DNA of 64,000 nucleotides from positions 16,442 to 80,441 of the forward strand of contig VKHL01000132.1 in NCBI GenBank assembly GCA_015146655.1, read 5' to 3'. A program made the position numbers and the translations under genes. The notes beneath the pieces were generated by a model. That model worked only from the letters and a program-made list of their open reading frames with translations. It had not been told where the DNA came from and ran no database searches. The stretch comes from Ochromonas danica. Its lineage: Eukaryota > Sar > Chrysophyceae > Chromulinales > Chromulinaceae. Shown piece after piece: positions 59,247 to 64,000 of the stretch (positions are counted from its first letter, which is position 1; each line of letters begins with the position of its first letter).

Positions 59247-59686
59247 TTACTTTGTCAGCATGTGCTTTTCCGCCGAGTAGAGCGGCTTCTCGACATTGTC
59301 TCCGCCGCCTGGCAATTGAATAAGAATAAGGTTGGCGCAATCCAGGAGTTTAACTAGTTTGGAGACTGATTACTCAACACACAATAGATAGTAGAAAGCT
59401 TACGATAGCGCGTTAGAACCGCAATAAAATTTTTTCTAAGATACAGAAGTTTTAAGTCAACCTGAGGACATACATATTTCTTGGATTTCTATAGAGGAAT
59501 TCCATGGAATCCATTGATTTTCAAAGGAAATCCGATATCATTTTCATGAAAGAAGATGGAATGGAGTGGTAAAAGCCGTAGAAAAGCAGCAGGAAGAACC
59601 AGAACGAAGCATTTGAAGCATGCGAGGTTGATCCCGAAAGCCACGACCATCATTCAGTCAGTGGCTGTACTCATTAATGTGGTGCC

Positions 59687-60157
59687 ATGCTAGTGAGTGA
59701 GAATCCACCGCAAACGGCTCGAGATTTCACATCTATCGTGAACCCTTATTTTAATTGGAACATATCATGTTGGTTAGCACAATTATGGCCTAATGAGTTA
59801 GGATACAAGTACCGTTCAACATCTACTACAATGGAGATGTACGAAGGTGTACACAATGCTTACAAGAATACATCCATCAATTCAAGATCCTCGAGGCTGA
59901 TTGTCAACAAGACCGTCCCATTGCCTTTCACTTCCAAGAGGAGCCTAGGAGAGGATGAAGAAGAAGATTTACAGGCCGATTCAATCCTACCTCTGGATGC
60001 TGCCAGAGAAGCAGAGAAGAATGATTACGAAGACGATGATGAGATGGCCGTGGACAAGCATGATATCGCAGAAGAAGCAGAGGAAGAACAAAGCTTAATC
60101 GCGGCCTTTCTTCAGGCAACTTCGACAGTTTTTGAGAATACGGTAGAGGAGGATTGA
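59687..60157 (+). CDS. Small acidic protein of unknown function
   Basis: This is an ATG-initiated frame of 156 residues. The first 80 residues look globular, with Trp and Tyr (FNWNISCWLAQLWPNELGYKY). The second half is highly acidic (LGEDEEEDLQ, YEDDDEMAVD, EEAEEEQ) and ends VEED. No domain is recognised. GTGAGT occurs right after the second codon (ATG CTA), so the start may be part of a splice site of a different gene model. It may be real or a gene fragment. Confidence 0.4.
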   Translation: MLVSENPPQTARDFTSIVNPYFNWNISCWLAQLWPNELGYKYRSTSTTMEMYEGVHNAYKNTSINSRSSRLIVNKTVPLPFTSKRSLGEDEEEDLQADSILPLDAAREAEKNDYEDDDEMAVDKHDIAEEAEEEQSLIAAFLQATSTVFENTVEED

Positions 60158-61027
60158 ATGGATTGAATACAAAGCCTCTCAGTAGACGAAATAGCCATCT
60201 ATTTTACTATAAATAACTCAAATAATGATCAACAAAGATTAATAGAATAGTTGTTGCACCTCTTTTATGCATGTTGATCTTCATCTCTCTCGGCGATGGC
60301 AGCTGGAAAGTGACAGACCAGCCATACGACGATTGCATGCTCGGGTTTCAGCGATCCACAGCCCACAAAACACTTCCAATAGCAAGCCAATCTATTAATA
60401 GAACTGTTAGAATCTTAATATCAAGAAAATTGAAGAGCAATTTACCTCAAAGGACCAACAATCAATTTTTCGGATGATCCAGATCACTCGTGCAGTTCGA
60501 TAGCCACAACCACTCAATATCTCCAAATAATCTCTACGAATAAGTTAATAATACTTAACTAAGAATAGAATGACGCGGGGGATTTTCTTCTTTCGGTCTC
60601 GATCTTGCTCTTGACCCAAAGATACTTGCGAAAAGATTGCTTGGACTAGATTTCAGATTTCTCCTCTCAAAGGGAATGAATCAAAAAAAGCCCACGTCAT
60701 TCTATTCTTCAAGAAATGCTTGTTCAAATGAGCAGTCGAAGAGCTCCTATCGTTGTTTCTGTGAAGCTGGCGAACTGCACGAAAATTGCATACTTTTGGC
60801 AAAATAGTTTTGTGAGAATCTGGGATTCTGGACTGCTTTTACGCGTACGTCACTGCTTCTTCGCTTCTGGAAACTCTTTCGATCCAAAGCCTCCGTCACA
60901 ATCTATAGTCAAAGGCTTACTCTATTGCGGCTTATAAAGTGACTCATTAGGAGTTGTTGTTGTAAGGTTAAGAGAGATCACCTACAGCATCTATCAGCCT
61001 TGCGCTGTTGCTTAACACAATAGAGTT
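60158..61027. other. Intergenic region containing an imperfect inverted repeat
   Basis: Nothing coding is recognised. It holds the 19-bp inverted repeat listed separately and ends at the first higher-order repeat unit. Confidence 0.4.
60561..60709. repeat. 149-bp element with 19-bp terminal inverted repeats (possible MITE)
   Basis: AAGAATAGAATGACGcGGG (60561-60579) and the complement of CCCaCGTCATTCTATTCTT (60691-60709) match at 18 of 19 positions. The 111-bp interior has no ORF. I see no clear target-site duplication, so a miniature transposon is only one option. Confidence 0.45.
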
Positions 61028-63629
61028 GTAGCAGGAAGTTATCCCTGCTTAGTATATTACATAACTCTTAGTGTATTACATATCTCTCCTACGCACCATA
61101 CTAATAGTTCATAGTTATCTCTCCCCATGTAACACAACCATTCTAACTAATGACTACATCAACAACTGCTTCATAGCACACTTCCGCATCACTCAGTGCG
61201 CAGCTCTCGTCTCAACCTTCTTCTCATCCGAGTGCAAGACCTGCTCAACAACCTTCCGCATCCCTCAGTGCGCAGCTCTCGTCTCAACCTTCTTCTCATC
61301 CGAGTGCAAGACCTGCTCAACAACCTTCCGCATCACTCAGTCCGCAGCTCTCGTCTCAACCTTCTTCTCATCCGAGTGCAAGACCTGCTCAACAACCTTC
61401 CGCATCACTCAGTGCGCAGCTCCCGTCTCAACCTTCTTCTCATCCGAGTGCAAGACCTGCTCAACAACCTTCCGCATCACTCAGTGCGCAGCTCTCGTCT
61501 CCACCTTCTTCTCATCCGAGTGCAAGACCTGCTCAACAACCTTCCGCATCACTCAGTGCGCAGCTCTCGTCTCAACCTTCGTCTCATCCGAGTGCAAGAC
61601 CTGCTCAACAACCTTCCGCATCACTCAGTGCGCAGCTCTCGTCTCAACCTTCTTCTCACCCGAGTGCAAGACCTGCTCAACAACCTTCCGCATCACTCAG
61701 TGCGCAGCTCTCGTCTCAACCTTCTTCTCATCCGAGCGCAAGACCTGCTCAACAACCTTCCGCATCACTCAGTGCGCAGCTCTCGTCTCAACCTTCTTCT
61801 CATCCGAGTGCAAGCCCTGCTCAACAACCTTCCGCATCACTCAGTGCGCAGCTCTCGTCTCAACCTTCTTCTCATCCGAGTGCAAGACCTGCCCAACAAC
61901 CTTCCGCATCACTCAGTGCGCAGCTCTCGTCTCAACCTTCTTCTCATCCGAGTGCAAGACCTGCTCAACACCCTTCCGCATCACTCAGTGCGCAGCTCTC
62001 GTCTCAACCTTCTTCTCATCCGAGTGCAAGACCTGCTCAACAACCTTCTGTAGCAGGAAGTTATCCCTGCTTAGTATATTACATAACTCTTAGTGTATTA
62101 CATATCTCTCCTACGCACCATACTAATAGTTCATAGTTATCTCTCCCCATGTAACACAACCATTCTAACTAATGACTACATCAACAACTGCTTCATAGCA
62201 CACTTCCGCATCACTCAGTGCGCAGCTCTCGTCTCAACCTTCTTCTCATCCGAGTGCAAGACCTGCTCAACAACCTTCCGCATCCCTCAGTGCGCAGCTC
62301 TCGTCTCAACCTTCTTCTCATCCGAGTGCAAGACCTGCTCAACAACCTTCCGCATCACTCAGTCCGCAGCTCTCGTCTCAACCTTCTTCTCATCCGAGTG
62401 CAAGACCTGCTCAACAACCTTCCGCATCACTCAGTGCGCAGCTCCCGTCTCAACCTTCTTCTCATCCGAGTGCAAGACCTGCTCAACAACCTTCCGCATC
62501 ACTCAGTGCGCAGCTCTCGTCTCCACCTTCTTCTCATCCGAGTGCAAGACCTGCTCAACAACCTTCCGCATCACTCAGTGCGCAGCTCTCGTCTCAACCT
62601 TCGTCTCATCCGAGTGCAAGACCTGCTCAACAACCTTCCGCATCACTCAGTGCGCAGCTCTCGTCTCAACCTTCTTCTCACCCGAGTGCAAGACCTGCTC
62701 AACAACCTTCCGCATCACTCAGTGCGCAGCTCTCGTCTCAACCTTCTTCTCATCCGAGCGCAAGACCTGCTCAACAACCTTCCGCATCACTCAGTGCGCA
62801 GCTCTCGTCTCAACCTTCTTCTCATCCGAGTGCAAGCCCTGCTCAACAACCTTCCGCATCACTCAGTGCGCAGCTCTCGTCTCAACCTTCTTCTCATCCG
62901 AGTGCAAGACCTGCCCAACAACCTTCCGCATCACTCAGTGCGCAGCTCTCGTCTCAACCTTCTTCTCATCCGAGTGCAAGACCTGCTCAACACCCTTCCG
63001 CATCACTCAGTGCGCAGCTCTCGTCTCAACCTTCTTCTCATCCGAGTGCAAGACCTGCTCAACAACCTTCTGTAGCAGGAAGTTATCCCTGCTTAGTATA
63101 TTACATAACTCTTAGTGTATTACATATCTCTCCTACGCACCATACTAATAGTTCATAGTTATCTCTCCCCATGTAACACAACCATTCTAACTAATGACTA
63201 CATCAACAACTGCTTCATAGCACACTTCCGCATCACTCAGTGCGCAGCTCTCGTCTCAACCTTCTTCTCATCCGAGTGCAAGACCTGCTCAACAACCTTC
63301 CGCATCCCTCAGTGCGCAGCTCTCGTCTCAACCTTCTTCTCATCCGAGTGCAAGACCTGCTCAACAACCTTCCGCATCACTCAGTCCGCAGCTCTCGTCT
63401 CAACCTTCTTCTCATCCGAGTGCAAGACCTGCTCAACAACCTTCCGCATCACTCAGTGCGCAGCTCCCGTCTCAACCTTCTTCTCATCCGAGTGCAAGAC
63501 CTGCTCAACAACCTTCCGCATCACTCAGTGCGCAGCTCTCGTCTCCACCTTCTTCTCATCCGAGTGCAAGACCTGCTCAACAACCTTCCGCATCACTCAG
63601 TGCGCAGCTCTCGTCTCAACCTTCTGTAG
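61028..63629 (+). repeat. Higher-order tandem array: 1,022-bp units of a 158-bp spacer plus twelve 72-bp repeats
   Basis: Unit 1 is 61028-62049, unit 2 is 62050-63071, and unit 3 starts at 63072 and is cut short at about 63629. Each full unit has a 158-bp spacer (begins TGTAGCAGGAAGTT) and exactly twelve 72-bp copies (first copies at 61181, 62203, 63225; 12 x 72 + 158 = 1,022). The units appear identical base for base, including private substitutions. All three forward frames are open through each 72-bp block; the minus-strand frames are all closed. One forward frame encodes a Ser/Pro/Gln repeat with SSQPSSHPSARPAQQPS, like the PSSQPS-type repeats of stramenopile surface proteins, but has no ATG and stops in the spacer. 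Confidence 0.95.
61181..62044 (+). repeat. Twelve-copy 72-bp minisatellite, first block
   Basis: Copies begin at 61181, 61253, 61325 and so on every 72 bp to 61973. Copies 1 and 12 are consensus. Copies 2-11 each differ from consensus by exactly one base, at unit positions 11, 18, 27, 34, 41, 47, 53, 59, 65 and 71 respectively. Nine changes are to C and one to G. The same series recurs in the block from 62203 and, for its first five copies, in the block from 63225. Confidence 0.97.
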
Positions 63630-64000
63630 TATTGCTGGCAATACTTATTTAATTCATGCTATTTTCTCTGTCTTTTCCCTCTGTCAATGATTGGAATTCC
63701 ATGGAATTAGATGGAAATATGAAATTCCTTAAATTATATTTATGTATTTGCTTTAGTGTAGAAGAACTTCAACGTTATAATCAGAATTAATTACAGTTAA
63801 AAGAACAATCTTCCTGACTTTGCTTTCAAAGAAAATCCCTTTAAAGCGTCAAGGATTAGGGAATTCCCCGAGTCCTTAAAGATCCCTTTTTAAAATAATT
63901 AGTTCAATTTAAAATTTCTCACACTCTTTCTGGAGCTGATTTGTTTCTCTTTCTCTTGCCTTTCTTCTGTTGCAATACGTACTTTGTTCGATCATTGTGC
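63630..64000. other. Flank after the minisatellite
   Basis: AT-rich, no ORF. It starts with the small hairpin GTATTGC-tg-GCAATAC and carries the 14-bp palindrome AATTCCATGGAATT at 63695-63708. Confidence 0.4.

Larger units (their letters stand above)
58360..59686. other. Gene-poor region with gene fragments on both strands
   Basis: This 1.3-kb stretch contains a kinase C-lobe fragment (+, 58829-58993), an overlapping antisense open stretch (-, 59246-58935), a short open stretch on the minus strand near 59250-59320 (LPGGGDNVEKPLYSAEKH) and the palindrome TTCCATGGAA at 59500-59509. No complete gene is seen. Confidence 0.45.

Noticed and set aside
61028-61060. Homing-endonuclease (I-SceI-like) site in the spacer
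   Set aside because: Only about nine bases (GTTATCCCT) match; the rest of the 18-bp site is absent.
61028-63629. CRISPR array
   Set aside because: Copies are contiguous 72-mers with no unique spacers, in a eukaryotic genome, and no cas genes are near.
61071-63690. Long plus-strand ORFs of 340 and 285 codons through the minisatellite
   Set aside because: They start at GTG or ATG inside the spacer or repeat, exist in all forward frames only because the 72-mer lacks stops, and encode no plausible fold.

Overview
The window looks like nuclear DNA of a photosynthetic protist with a secondary red-type plastid, most likely a stramenopile alga (an ochrophyte such as a chrysophyte). Genes are interrupted by GT-AG introns, mostly 67-130 bp. 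The proteins are eukaryotic: an RNF213-like giant AAA protein, a GATOR2-type WDR24, an LSH/DDM1 helicase, CYP51 and EBP. A plastid sigma factor carries a signal peptide that ends in an A|F junction, the bipartite presequence used by complex red plastids. The exact species is not determinable by eye.

Layout. 1-5.9 kb (-): a fusion of two sets of membrane helices, two cyclase-like domains and an AGC-type protein kinase whose activation segment holds a receiver-like domain. 6.5-7.4 kb (-): sterol Delta8-Delta7 isomerase (EBP). 7.7-11.1 kb (-): a terminal nucleotidyltransferase (TUTase/Cid1 type). 11.9-28.5 kb (+): a five-coding-block, about 5,400-residue RNF213/mysterin-like protein. 29.2-34.2 kb (-): a possibly acylated unknown protein and WDR24. 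35.1-45.2 kb: two almost identical hybrid histidine kinases (-), with an Old Yellow Enzyme gene (-) and an unknown helical protein (+) between them. 45.6-47.9 kb (-): LSH/DDM1 helicase. 48.1-58.4 kb: a C2-like/coiled-coil protein, a kynurenine-formamidase-type hydrolase, CYP51, plastid sigma factor (-) and a coiled-coil protein. 58.8-60.2 kb: gene fragments and a small acidic ORF. 61.0-63.6 kb: a 72-bp minisatellite arranged in 1,022-bp higher-order units.

There is no operon-like arrangement. CYP51 and EBP act in the same sterol pathway but lie 46 kb apart. Several neighbours are divergent and share short intergenic regions (39.92-40.05, 47.88-48.14, 11.08-11.94, 56.39-57.21 kb). A palindrome, TTCCATGGAA, recurs in the intergenic DNA.

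The most unusual signals are: (1) the minisatellite, in which each successive repeat copy carries exactly one substitution and the changed position walks steadily along the unit; (2) the cyclase-like/receiver/AGC-kinase fusion; (3) the homogenised histidine-kinase pair with a private divergent patch; and (4) an in-frame 72-nt intron that splits an RNF213 Walker A motif.
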